Positions 36,068-44,009 of a DNA stretch of 64,000 bases are shown here, one piece after another; position 1 is the stretch's first letter, and every line of letters starts with the position of its first letter. Below the pieces are notes generated by a model. The model was not told the DNA's origin. It worked only from the letters and a program-made list of their open reading frames with translations, and searched no databases. The DNA is from CAZHJE01 sp964532965 (lineage in GTDB: Bacteria; Patescibacteriota; WWE3; UBA101185; UBA10185). The position numbers and the translations under genes were made by a program. Location of the stretch: contig CAZHJE010000001.1 of the NCBI GenBank assembly GCA_964532965.1, positions 16,920 to 80,919 of the forward strand. Reading direction: 5' to 3'.

Positions 36068-38645
36068 GCTGCTGTAGTTTATCAGATGTCTCAAATACTT
36101 CCAAACCTAATGTTATGGTATCGCCACTCTTTAACTCGCCTTTTAATATTCTTTGCGCAACATATGTTTCTACGACATCCTCTATCACTCTTTGAAGATT
36201 TCTAGCACCCCACTCTACACTATATCCCCTTTCCACAAGAGCAGTTATTAAATCTACATTAAAGCTGAGTGTTATGCTTTTCTCTTTTGCGACATTAGCT
36301 ATCTTTTTCAACATAATTGTGGCAATCTTAAATACACTTTCTTTACTAAGAGGTTTAAATACAATTATTCCATCAAATCTATTTAAAAACTCTGGTGCAA
36401 ATTTATTTCTAACCTCTGTTTGCGCAACCTCATCCAACTTATTTTCGTCTGCATTATTTCTCAACGCCTCCTGTATGGTCTTTGTGCCAACGTTACTCGT
36501 GGCAATAATTATTGAGTTAGAAAAATCCGCAGTAATACCAGTAGAATCTGTTAACCTACCATCGTCTAACACTTGAAGAAAAGCTAATAATATATTTGGG
36601 TGTGCTTTCTCTATTTCATCTAGAAGAATTAAAGAATAGGGTCTATTCCTAACAGCATCTGTTAACAACCCTCTTGTATTGCTATTTGGATCACCAAGCA
36701 GTCTATTAATACTATCTATTTGCTGATACTCACTCATATCTAGTCTGATTAACGAGTCTTTCGAACCAAAATATGTGCTGGCAAGAGCTTTTGCTGTTTC
36801 TGTTTTACCAACACCAGTTGTACCAACAAAAAGAAAATTTGCAATTGGTTTGGATTCATCACGTATGCCAACACGCGCTCTTTGAAGTGCTTTCGTTACT
36901 TGCGATAATGCATAATCTTGACCAATAACTTTTTCTCGCAATAAACTTTCTAAGTTTAATAACTTTTCTGACTCATCTGCATTAAGTGTTGTTACCGGTA
37001 CATGAGTTAATTCGGATACCTGATTTCTAATAATTTCTCTTGTAACAATTTTTTTATCTTTGTCTAGTGTCGCTACTGCCCTGTGCAATATATCTATTGC
37101 CTTATCTGGAAATACACGTTCGTGTATTAATTTTTTACCTAACTTTAATGTCTCATCAATTGCCGAATATGTAATTATTGCACCATATTCTTTTTCATAA
37201 TCTAATGCTAAGCCCTCAAGTATTTTTATTGTTTCTCCATCTGTAGCTTCGGATAACTCTATAACATTTAAAAGTTTAGAAAAGGAGCCATTAGGCTCAA
37301 TATATTTTCTATAACTCTCAATATTGGTCGCGCCGATAAATTGGATCTTTTTTTCTGCTAAGTGGGGTTCTAGTAAAGAAAACATTGTCGAAGATCCTTC
37401 AAATGCCGCCCCCGCAATAAGATTATGAATTTCGTCTATAAATAAAACTACATCCTCAGAGCTAACTATTTCATTAATGACATTTTGAATCTTACCCGAT
37501 ACTTCGCCTGCTGTTTTTGCGCCTGCAATAAGACCTCCAACATTCAAACTAACAACTCTTTTAAACTTAAGAGCTTTATTATCTGTTCCTTTGTACATTT
37601 CAAGAGCAATACCTTTAACTAAAGAAGTCTTACCACAACCTGGAGGGCCAATTAACAAAATGTTTGATTCTGAACTACTAAGTAATTCTACGGCTTGGAG
37701 CATTTCCTCTTTATGTGCATATATGTGTTTAACTTGGCCATATTCAGCAAGCTTAGTAAAATCTTCGGAAATAGCATCTAAAGTAGGTGTCCATTTACCA
37801 GTATGTCCAACATCAAAGCCTCCCATTTTTGGTAACATGTAATCTTCTTGCCAAAAATGTAACATGCTATCTTTTTTTCTTTTAGATAAAATCCATTTTA
37901 CTGTATCTTCTATTAACGAGAACCTAGAGTCATACATTTCAAAAAAATTGTCTCTATTGGGAATTTGATTTAAAACAGCGAGTAGTAAATGTTCTACGTA
38001 CACAAATTTAGAGGCATGCTCTTGTGCAAAAGCATAAGAATCTTGTAGTAACTTTTGATGATCAATTTTAATTTTACTAACCTTATTGATAAATTCCTCA
38101 TCTGCCATTTCTACCCTTACTAATATATCTAATATCTCCCTATCTTTAAATAATTTACTAAAAAAATTTGGTATATCTGATAAAGTATTTAAATAGCGCA
38201 AAACCTTATAAGTAAATGATAGTGGCATAGTCGCGGTTGTAGGCGTAGATTGCGAAACAATTTTAAGAGGTGTATTTATGCACCACACTAGATAAATTAG
38301 AAGGACACACAAGCAAAGTAATAAAAATGAAATGTACTCACCAAAATACAAAAAATGAAATGGTAAAAAAAACCAAAATAACGGTATAACTAAAACTAAC
38401 AATAATATCGTACTTAGAACTACCAAACCAAATAATATTTTTACTATTCTCAAAAAAAAGCTGGCTAATCTACCTGCAAAAGTAGTATCGTGGAAGTATG
38501 GCGTAAATATTAATCTTATGCTTAAAGTAAATGCCAACAAATAATTCATTAACACAAGAAATCTAAAGCCGATTTTGTATAAATATGTTGGGACATATAA
38601 AAAAAACCATGATATAAACCTTACAGCGTACTTAGGCAGCAACAT
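36060..38645 (-). CDS. membrane-anchored Clp-like double AAA+ ATPase with degenerate pore loops
   Basis: 861 residues. Three or four membrane helices fill residues 8-125. A Clp-N-like helical part (about 185-230) is followed by AAA1 with GPPGCGKT at 333-340 and VVLFIDE at about 399, and AAA2 with GTTGVGKT at 608-615 and LILLDE at about 672. Both Walker sites look intact. Against ClpA/ClpC, the AAA1 pore motif KYRGEFE reads KTAGEVS, the AAA2 GYVGY loop is shortened to GDPNSNTRG, the AAA1 ERRF arginines read SKLL, and no IGF/LGF ClpP-docking tripeptide occurs between TSNVG and FLNR. It may be a remodelling or signalling ATPase rather than a ClpP unfoldase. The ATG at 38645 is preferred to an upstream TTG. 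Confidence 0.85.
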   Translation of the reverse strand: MLLPKYAVRFISWFFLYVPTYLYKIGFRFLVLMNYLLAFTLSIRLIFTPYFHDTTFAGRLASFFLRIVKILFGLVVLSTILLLVLVIPLFWFFLPFHFLYFGEYISFLLLCLCVLLIYLVWCINTPLKIVSQSTPTTATMPLSFTYKVLRYLNTLSDIPNFFSKLFKDREILDILVRVEMADEEFINKVSKIKIDHQKLLQDSYAFAQEHASKFVYVEHLLLAVLNQIPNRDNFFEMYDSRFSLIEDTVKWILSKRKKDSMLHFWQEDYMLPKMGGFDVGHTGKWTPTLDAISEDFTKLAEYGQVKHIYAHKEEMLQAVELLSSSESNILLIGPPGCGKTSLVKGIALEMYKGTDNKALKFKRVVSLNVGGLIAGAKTAGEVSGKIQNVINEIVSSEDVVLFIDEIHNLIAGAAFEGSSTMFSLLEPHLAEKKIQFIGATNIESYRKYIEPNGSFSKLLNVIELSEATDGETIKILEGLALDYEKEYGAIITYSAIDETLKLGKKLIHERVFPDKAIDILHRAVATLDKDKKIVTREIIRNQVSELTHVPVTTLNADESEKLLNLESLLREKVIGQDYALSQVTKALQRARVGIRDESKPIANFLFVGTTGVGKTETAKALASTYFGSKDSLIRLDMSEYQQIDSINRLLGDPNSNTRGLLTDAVRNRPYSLILLDEIEKAHPNILLAFLQVLDDGRLTDSTGITADFSNSIIIATSNVGTKTIQEALRNNADENKLDEVAQTEVRNKFAPEFLNRFDGIIVFKPLSKESVFKIATIMLKKIANVAKEKSITLSFNVDLITALVERGYSVEWGARNLQRVIEDVVETYVAQRILKGELKSGDTITLGLEVFETSDKLQQHE

Positions 38646-39078
38646 ATAATGATAATACCACAATCTTATACGCTAATACCCCAAATATAAAACCAAATGG
38701 AAGACAGATAAACACGTAAAATACAAGTGTTGACAACAAAAAACCAAAACGTATATCAAAGATCACCTCACCAACAATGTTTTCTGGCGTTATCTTTTGG
38801 CCGTCAATATGCTTATTGCTATCGCCTTTAGTGGTATAAGTTATATCCTTATTTTCTCTTGACAGTCCTACAATACGATGTGTAACAAGTACGTTTGAAA
38901 TGCTTTCATACGTAATAACGGCACCATTATAGTAACTTGCTTTTTGCTTTGTAATAACCAATGTACCTTTAGAATATGTAGGATACATTGAGTTAGAAGA
39001 AATTATAAAAAAACGCAAGTCAAGAATGATTATTACAAAAGCAAGTATTAGTAATGATAAATAAATAAATGTTTTCAT
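38632..39078 (-). CDS. sipW: signal peptidase I, ER/SipW type
   Basis: 148 residues with an N-terminal helix and one or two C-terminal helices. The catalytic Ser is S30 in SSNSMYPT. The second catalytic position is His67 in VTHRIVG instead of the Lys of ordinary bacterial signal peptidases, which marks the SipW/ER (S26B) class. TKGDSN near 90 completes the conserved boxes. SipW-type enzymes process TasA/camelysin-type preproteins, and such a protein is encoded just upstream. A strong hairpin lies between the two genes and may lower sipW expression relative to its substrate. Overlaps the Clp-like gene by 14 bp. Confidence 0.88.
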   Translation of the reverse strand: MKTFIYLSLLILAFVIIILDLRFFIISSNSMYPTYSKGTLVITKQKASYYNGAVITYESISNVLVTHRIVGLSRENKDITYTTKGDSNKHIDGQKITPENIVGEVIFDIRFGFLLSTLVFYVFICLPFGFIFGVLAYKIVVLSLYVAA

Positions 39079-39087
39079 AAATTAAAG

Positions 39088-39120
39088 TGTCCGGCCTCGT
39101 TGTATTAACAAGACCGGACA
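39088..39120 (-). terminator. hairpin between the TasA-like gene and sipW
   Basis: TGTCCGG (39088-39094) pairs with CCGGACA (39114-39120), with further imperfect pairing towards the loop. On the minus strand only a short interrupted T-rich run follows before the sipW ATG, so it looks like a weak terminator or an mRNA-processing stem. It also lies where the sipW ribosome binding site should be. Confidence 0.5.
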
Positions 39121-39129
39121 AAACACCAC

Positions 39130-39708
39130 TCACAATCCAAGTGAATTCAGTTCAAAAGTAAAAATACCACTAGCGCCTTGTTTCGAGTCTGGAACACTTT
39201 GAGTAGAAAATCTAAAAACAATTCCTTTAATCTGACTCGCAGAAAACTGGCCTAGATCAAATCCTTGCGTTTTCCACTTCACAATAGTATCTCGCCCATA
39301 TGACAACCCTAATTCCCCATCGTTTAAAATACCGTTATTGTTTGTGTCCAGCCATTCTATTGGTTCTACATATATTAATTGTCGTAAGTCCTCTGGGTCC
39401 TGTTCTGTTAGGTAATCTGCATTAGTGGTTAGGACTATATCTCTTTGTGTATTATTAAATATTTTAACTAAATAATCTGAGGTCCAATTTGAGTCTATAT
39501 TTAAAAACTCCGGACCCAATAATTCATCTACTAAGTTTTCTTCCTCTACACCACCGTCTAAATCTTTTAGTAACTTTATATCAGCACTACCAACAGAAAA
39601 TGTTGAGCCTAGGACTTTTGTTTTATCTGTAAATGCAGCAAAAGTAACACCAAAAACTGCAACTAAAGTTACAGTCAAAACGGCATAAGGTATTAGTATT
39701 TTTTTCAA
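39130..39708 (-). CDS. TasA/camelysin-like exported protein with SipW-type signal
   Basis: 192 residues. The N-terminus (helix to about residue 24, then AAFTDKTKVLGSTFSVGSADIKL) is the pattern of SipW-dependent signal peptides, with cleavage expected near Ala24-Ala25. The mature part resembles the TasA/CalY (camelysin, M73) beta-sandwich family that forms extracellular fibres or surface proteins. Residues 121-132, DTNNNGILNDGE, have the spacing of an EF-hand calcium loop. The start codon is TTG, set by an excellent AAAGGAGGTG Shine-Dalgarno directly after the radC stop. Its peptidase is the next gene. Confidence 0.8.
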   Translation of the reverse strand: MKKILIPYAVLTVTLVAVFGVTFAAFTDKTKVLGSTFSVGSADIKLLKDLDGGVEEENLVDELLGPEFLNIDSNWTSDYLVKIFNNTQRDIVLTTNADYLTEQDPEDLRQLIYVEPIEWLDTNNNGILNDGELGLSYGRDTIVKWKTQGFDLGQFSASQIKGIVFRFSTQSVPDSKQGASGIFTFELNSLGL

Positions 39709-39726
39709 TTTTTCACCTCCTTTCAG

Positions 39727-40407
39727 CTAAATTAAGTTTTCGGCTTTTAAACTAATGTACTTTGTAGAAGTAAGTACTATATGATCAACTAATGGAATAC
39801 TTATCATATCTCCTACTGTTGTAAGCTTTTTTGTAAAAGCAATATCGGCTTGACTTGGCGTTGGGTCATTTGAGGGATGGTTATGCGCAATAATAACAGA
39901 TACTGCGTTATGCTCAAGAGCAACTTTATATATTTCTCTCGGATGTATTAGTGTTTCATTTACAGTACCAATAGTTATTAACTTGTGTGTAATTATATTA
40001 TTCCTCGCGTCTAAACATATAACATATAAGCTTTCTTGAATTTTTGAGATTATATCTTTTCTAAGAAGTAAAAAAACATCATTAGGACAAGTTATCTTTT
40101 TTTGTTGAAGGCCACTCTCCAGTGCGACCCTCATGCCAATTTCAAGCGCAGCTTTTATTGTGGTTACTTTAGAGGGTCCAATGCCTGGTATTGATTCCAG
40201 CTGTTTTGCAGAGCATTTAGCTAACTCACTAAAGCTTTTATATTTTTTAAGTAACATATTTGCTAACTCATACACAGAATCTTTTTTATTTCCTGTTCTG
40301 AGTAAAATTGAAAGTAATTCACTGTTACTTAAATTTTCAACACCGTGTTTATACAGTCTTTCACGAGGCATATCTTGTACGGTATTGAATTCTAGTGGTA
40401 ACTGCAT
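39727..40407 (-). CDS. radC: RadC/JAB-domain protein
   Basis: 226 residues. An N-terminal helix-hairpin-helix (ESIPGIGPSKVTTIKAALEIG near 70-90) precedes a JAB/MPN domain with the metal site AHNHPSNDPTPSQAD near 175-190 (His-x-His and Asp). Despite its name, RadC's role in DNA repair is not settled; it is often found near mobile or damage-related genes. The TATATT -10 box of a divergent promoter is six bases before the ATG, so it may be leaderless. It faces the XRE regulator gene across a 62-base space with two palindromes. Confidence 0.92.
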   Translation of the reverse strand: MQLPLEFNTVQDMPRERLYKHGVENLSNSELLSILLRTGNKKDSVYELANMLLKKYKSFSELAKCSAKQLESIPGIGPSKVTTIKAALEIGMRVALESGLQQKKITCPNDVFLLLRKDIISKIQESLYVICLDARNNIITHKLITIGTVNETLIHPREIYKVALEHNAVSVIIAHNHPSNDPTPSQADIAFTKKLTTVGDMISIPLVDHIVLTSTKYISLKAENLI

Positions 40408-40413
40408 AAAGTT

Positions 40414-40442
40414 AATATAGGTTATTGCAATACATATTGCAA
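40414..40442 (-). promoter_or_regulatory. radC promoter
   Basis: On the minus strand there is a TTGCAA -35 box, a 17-base spacer and a TATATT -10 box, six bases before the radC ATG. The -35 box is the core of the second TATTGCAATA palindrome and the spacer contains most of the first, so a protein bound there would affect radC. Confidence 0.55.
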
Positions 40443-40444
40443 TA
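40423..40444. promoter_or_regulatory. tandem palindromes TATTGCAATA, candidate operator
   Basis: Two identical 10-bp palindromes TATTGCAATA lie at 40423-40432 and 40435-40444, separated by CA, so their centres are 12 bp apart. They occupy the radC promoter and the space before the XRE gene. Close tandem palindromes are typical of cooperative repressor binding. Confidence 0.5.
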
Positions 40445-40450
40445 TTATAG

Positions 40451-40469
40451 ACTCTAAAACAAATAGAGT
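40451..40469. promoter_or_regulatory. 19-bp dyad at the XRE start, candidate autoregulatory operator
   Basis: ACTCTA-N7-TAGAGT ends exactly at the base before the XRE ATG. A candidate -10 (TATTAT at 40443-40448) puts the transcription start inside the dyad, so occupancy should block the gene. The half-sites and spacing are identical to the dyad upstream of recA at 24157-24175. Confidence 0.6.
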
Positions 40470-40739
40470 ATGCAAGACATTAATTTGAAAATAAGAAAAA
40501 TTAGAAACAAAAAAAACTTATCACAAGATAGATTTGGTAAAAAAATTGGAGTATCTGGTAAAACAATATCAGCCTATGAAACTGGCAAAATAATACCTCC
40601 GCTAAAAATACTCGAAGAAATATCTAAAGTCTACGATGAAAATTTAATCAGACTTTCAAAAAATAAACACGAAATGATAACAAACAACATAACTAATATT
40701 GAAAAAATACTTAATGAAATAAAAGAAATAATGTATTAA
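40470..40739 (+). CDS. XRE/Cro-type helix-turn-helix regulator
   Basis: 89 residues. Residues 6-62 form an HTH_3 domain (KIRKIRNKKNLSQDRFGKKI, then VSGKTISAYETGK as the recognition helix). The tail NNITNIEKILNEIKEI has hydrophobic residues in heptad spacing and may dimerise. No autoprotease (S24) or ligand domain is attached, so the inducing signal is not visible. It has no Shine-Dalgarno; a 19-bp dyad ends directly at its ATG, suggesting autoregulation, and the same dyad occurs before recA. It diverges from radC and its stop overlaps the stop of rpsI. Confidence 0.88.
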   Translation: MQDINLKIRKIRNKKNLSQDRFGKKIGVSGKTISAYETGKIIPPLKILEEISKVYDENLIRLSKNKHEMITNNITNIEKILNEIKEIMY

Positions 40740-41158
40740 CGCTTGGAATATTGGGGTCTTTTTCGCGCTTTCCTTAAGTACGGCTTCTTTCTTTCGACCA
40801 TCCTAGAATCTCGCGTTAAGAGACCATTCTTTCTTAAAGATACTCTATTTTCCTCACTAATTGACGCAAGCGCTCGAGATATACCTAATACAACTGCATC
40901 AAGCTGAGAAGATAACCCGGAGCCAGAAACTCTAATACTTGCGCTATAAGCAGATTCGGGATGTGATATACCAACGATATGAAATGGACGTAACCATAAA
41001 TCTTTGTCCAAAACACTACTGAAATATTCATTTAGGGTTGTATTATTAATGCTAAACTCACCCTTTTTTTCATAAAGAAAAACTGAAGCAACAGCTGTCT
41101 TTCTTCTACCGGTACCTGTTATTAACTTATCTTTAGCTACATTTTTATTTTTTTCCAT
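40736..41158 (-). CDS. rpsI: 30S ribosomal protein S9
   Basis: 140 residues. Signature GTGRRKTAVASV near the N-terminus and the C-terminal tail RPQYSKR, whose last Lys-Arg reach the P-site tRNA. The ATG at 41158 overlaps the rplM stop by 14 bp; a longer frame from 41194 adds residues not seen in the family. It is the last gene of the ribosomal superoperon and ends convergently with the XRE regulator, sharing four bases. Confidence 0.96.
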   Translation of the reverse strand: MEKNKNVAKDKLITGTGRRKTAVASVFLYEKKGEFSINNTTLNEYFSSVLDKDLWLRPFHIVGISHPESAYSASIRVSGSGLSSQLDAVVLGISRALASISEENRVSLRKNGLLTRDSRMVERKKPYLRKARKRPQYSKR

Positions 41159-41570
41159 TTTGCTGTGCTGTATGAGGATGGTTTGATCCAACATAAATAT
41201 ATAAATTATTTAATCTCTCTGCTCTCAATTTATTTTTTGGCAGCATACCATATACTGCTTTCTTAATAATATCTGCAGGCTTTCTATCTCTTAATTCTTT
41301 TAGTGTCTCCGACTTAATCCCTCCGGGGAAACCTGTATGTCTATAATATATCTTTTGTGCTTCCTTTGTACCAGTAACTTGAATTTTTTCCGCGTTTATA
41401 ACTACAACTTTATCTCCCACATTAATGTTTGGCGTATAAACTGCTTTATTTTTTCCAATAAGTATTTGTGCAATTTCTGATGCAAGCGATCCTAACACTT
41501 TACCCTCGGCATCAAAAAAATGCCATTCTCTTGAAATACGGCTTTTAGTTGGCATATAAGATTTATTCAT
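41145..41570 (-). CDS. rplM: 50S ribosomal protein L13
   Basis: 141 residues. REWHFFDAEGKVLGSLASEIA and the later YRHTGFPGG are typical of L13, an early-binding 23S rRNA protein. The ATG at 41570 overlaps the rplQ stop (ATGAATAA) and gives a normal N-terminal length, so it is preferred to the ATG at 41555. rplM-rpsI forms a coupled pair, as in most bacteria. Confidence 0.96.
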   Translation of the reverse strand: MNKSYMPTKSRISREWHFFDAEGKVLGSLASEIAQILIGKNKAVYTPNINVGDKVVVINAEKIQVTGTKEAQKIYYRHTGFPGGIKSETLKELRDRKPADIIKKAVYGMLPKNKLRAERLNNLYIYVGSNHPHTAQQNGKK

Positions 41571-42045
41571 TCGAGTCCTCCACTATTTTGTTTTTTACCT
41601 CTTTTTTAACTCTGCTTTTACTTGTTTTTGTTGTTTTAGTTATCTTTGTTTTTTCTTTCGTTGATTTTCTATCCTCAACTTTTTTGGAAGATACTACGAA
41701 TTCAATTTTTGCCATAGGAGCTTTATCTCCGTCTCTAAAGCCAAGCTTTGTAATTTTGGTATAGCCGCCATTTCTTTTATCAAATCTTTTCGCTAACTCA
41801 TCAAAAAGTACGCGAACTGCCTGATTAGATCTAAGTCTAGACTTAATGAGATTAATGTTTGTGAATGAGTTACCTGCTTTTGCTTTTGTAATTAATTTTT
41901 CGACATAAGGTTGTACATACTTTGCCTTTGCAAGAGTCGTTTCGATACTACCATTTAATATGAGGCTTCTTGATAGATTACGCATCAAAGAAATTCGATG
42001 ATCGGTGTCTCTATTTAGCTTTTTTTTAGATACTCTATGCCTCAT
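41563..42045 (-). CDS. rplQ: 50S ribosomal protein L17 with Lys-rich tail
   Basis: 160 residues. Residues 1-115 are a standard L17 domain (MRHRVSKKKLNRDTDHR, then RSLILNGSIETTLAKAKYV). The last 45 residues are a low-complexity Lys/Thr/Ser-rich extension (KSTKEKTKITKTTKTSKS), probably disordered and in contact with rRNA. Located after rpoA, its normal position in the alpha operon. Confidence 0.95.
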   Translation of the reverse strand: MRHRVSKKKLNRDTDHRISLMRNLSRSLILNGSIETTLAKAKYVQPYVEKLITKAKAGNSFTNINLIKSRLRSNQAVRVLFDELAKRFDKRNGGYTKITKLGFRDGDKAPMAKIEFVVSSKKVEDRKSTKEKTKITKTTKTSKSRVKKEVKNKIVEDSNE

Positions 42046-42053
42046 AATTTATT

Positions 42054-42986
42054 TTAACGTAAACCTTCTTTTTTTAGTAATTTTTCAATTTCCTTTACTG
42101 ACTTATCACCAAGATTTTTCACATCAGAAAGTTCATCTGGTGACAATTTTGCAAGACTATTTAACGTATCAATACCGTGTTTTTTTAAGGCATTAATTGT
42201 TCTCGTTGGAAGCGTTAAATCTTCTAGATAAACTGTATCTTTTGATACACCTACAGTTGGAATTTCAGTACTCATTAGCTCATCTACTTCTTCTTCTGGA
42301 TCGACGCCTTTTGAAAATCGTGAAAAGAAATTCCTAAGAAGTGTTGCCGCCTCTGTGATTGCATCTGATGGTTTTGTTGTACCATCTGTTGTTACAGTAA
42401 GTATTAAATTATCGTATCCAGACACCTCACCTTTTCTAGCACTTTCGACATCATAAGATACAAGTGTCACAGGTGAAAAAAGTGCGTCTAACAAAATAAC
42501 ACCAACTTTAGATGTTTTTTTGTTCTCCACCGGAGAATAACCAACTCCAGATTCAATCATAAGCTCCGCTTCAAACTTAGCATTTTTATCTGCAAGCTCT
42601 GCAATATGCAAATCTTTATTAATTATTTCTGCATCCGAAGAGACTACAATATCTCCTGCTTTTACTGTACCAGGACCAACTTTACTTATTTGACCAATCA
42701 CAGCATTATCTTTTGCACCATGAACTTTTACACGGATTTTTTTTAGATTTAAACAAATTTCGACAACATCTTCTTTCACTCCAGGCATAGTAGTAAATTG
42801 ATGAGCTACTTTAGGAATTTTAACTTGTGTTACTGCACCGCCTTTTAGAGAAGTAAGTAATACTCTCCTTAATGCAGAACCCAATGTCCTACCAAATCCA
42901 GTTGGTAAAGGTTCAAAAGAATATACTCCAGTATTTCCTTTTTCTGATACTTTTTTAATTTTTACATCGCTTGTTTCTAATAACAC
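42054..42986 (-). CDS. rpoA: RNA polymerase alpha subunit
   Basis: 310 residues. The N-terminal assembly domain has EPLPTGFGRTLGSALRRVLL near residue 25. The C-terminal domain (about 245-310) binds DNA and activators (LPTRTINALKKHGIDTL, LGDKSVKEIEKLL). The start codon is GTG, set by AGGAGG five bases upstream. Downstream of rpsD, as in the alpha operon of other bacteria. Confidence 0.97.
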   Translation of the reverse strand: MLLETSDVKIKKVSEKGNTGVYSFEPLPTGFGRTLGSALRRVLLTSLKGGAVTQVKIPKVAHQFTTMPGVKEDVVEICLNLKKIRVKVHGAKDNAVIGQISKVGPGTVKAGDIVVSSDAEIINKDLHIAELADKNAKFEAELMIESGVGYSPVENKKTSKVGVILLDALFSPVTLVSYDVESARKGEVSGYDNLILTVTTDGTTKPSDAITEAATLLRNFFSRFSKGVDPEEEVDELMSTEIPTVGVSKDTVYLEDLTLPTRTINALKKHGIDTLNSLAKLSPDELSDVKNLGDKSVKEIEKLLKKEGLR

Positions 42987-43010
42987 AAAATCCTCCTTTT
43001 AATTCCCAAA

Positions 43011-43613
43011 CTAACGGGAATAGTATTCAATAATTAACTGAACATTAATATTATCTGATATTTCTTCGAGCACGGGCATTTTTATAAACTTGACATATTT
43101 TTCTTTGACATTAGCTTCTATCCACTCTGGCATCTTAAATCCTTCTCTAGGGTTAATCTTTTCAAAACTCACTGGTTTAATTATATCCCCTACCTTGACC
43201 GTAGCAGATGGTATATTAACACTTTTACCGTTAACTGCAAAGAATCCTGACCTAATAAACTGTCTTGCCTGAGAACGTGATGTCGCAAAACCACTCCTAT
43301 ATACCATATTATCTAAACGAGTTTCAAGTTGTTGCATTAGCACTTCACCAGATACGCCTCTTTTTGCAAGCGCAGTATCCACATAATTTCTAAATTGTTT
43401 TTCAAGCAATCCATAAATTTTCTTAAGCTTTTGCTTTTCTCTAAGCTGTACTCCATAGTTTGATAATCTCTTTCTACTATTTCCGTGTTGACCAGGTGCG
43501 TAGTTTCTTTTATTTATTGCACATTTTTCTGATTCACACCTTGTACCTTTAAGATAAAGTTTGGTGCCTTCTCTTCTACATAATTTACATTTAGGTCCAG
43601 TATTTCTTGCCAT
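43011..43613 (-). CDS. rpsD: 30S ribosomal protein S4, zinc-binding form
   Basis: 200 residues. The N-terminus has CKLCRREG and a second pair CESEKC, the zinc-ribbon version of S4. The S4 RNA-binding domain is near 93-155 (LETRLDNMVYRSGFATSRSQA). S4 starts assembly of the 30S body and in some bacteria represses its own operon. Confidence 0.97.
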   Translation of the reverse strand: MARNTGPKCKLCRREGTKLYLKGTRCESEKCAINKRNYAPGQHGNSRKRLSNYGVQLREKQKLKKIYGLLEKQFRNYVDTALAKRGVSGEVLMQQLETRLDNMVYRSGFATSRSQARQFIRSGFFAVNGKSVNIPSATVKVGDIIKPVSFEKINPREGFKMPEWIEANVKEKYVKFIKMPVLEEISDNINVQLIIEYYSR

Positions 43614-43616
43614 ATA

Positions 43617-44006
43617 TTAAATCCTTCTTTTCTTTTTAGGTCTACAACCATTATGCGGTATTGCCGTAGCATCAGCAATTGATGTAACCTTTAAACCTGC
43701 ACTTTTTAAAGCTTTTACAGAAGCAATTCTTCCAAGACCTGGTCCTTTTACAAACACAGATACCTCTCTAAGACCAGCAGCGACTGCTTTTTGTGCAACT
43801 GACTCAGTAGATTTAGTTGCTGCGTACGGTGTTGACTTTCTAGATCCCTTAAATCCAGAAGCACCACCACTGCCTGAAAAAAGTGCATTACCACTAATAT
43901 CTGTTATAGTGACTAAGGTATTATTAAACCCAGCTTTTATATATACAACACCAGTTGATGGGATTTGTTTAACTTTTGTTTTTTTCTTTGTTTTCTTTAC
44001 AACCAT
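43617..44006 (-). CDS. rpsK: 30S ribosomal protein S11
   Basis: 129 residues. GVVYIKAGFNNTLVTITD near residue 20, ASGFKGSRKSTPYAA near 55 and the C-terminal IPHNGCRPKKKRRI are diagnostic. It lines the platform near the E site. Three-base spacing to its neighbours implies one operon. Confidence 0.97.
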   Translation of the reverse strand: MVVKKTKKKTKVKQIPSTGVVYIKAGFNNTLVTITDISGNALFSGSGGASGFKGSRKSTPYAATKSTESVAQKAVAAGLREVSVFVKGPGLGRIASVKALKSAGLKVTSIADATAIPHNGCRPKKKRRI

Positions 44007-44009
44007 ATG

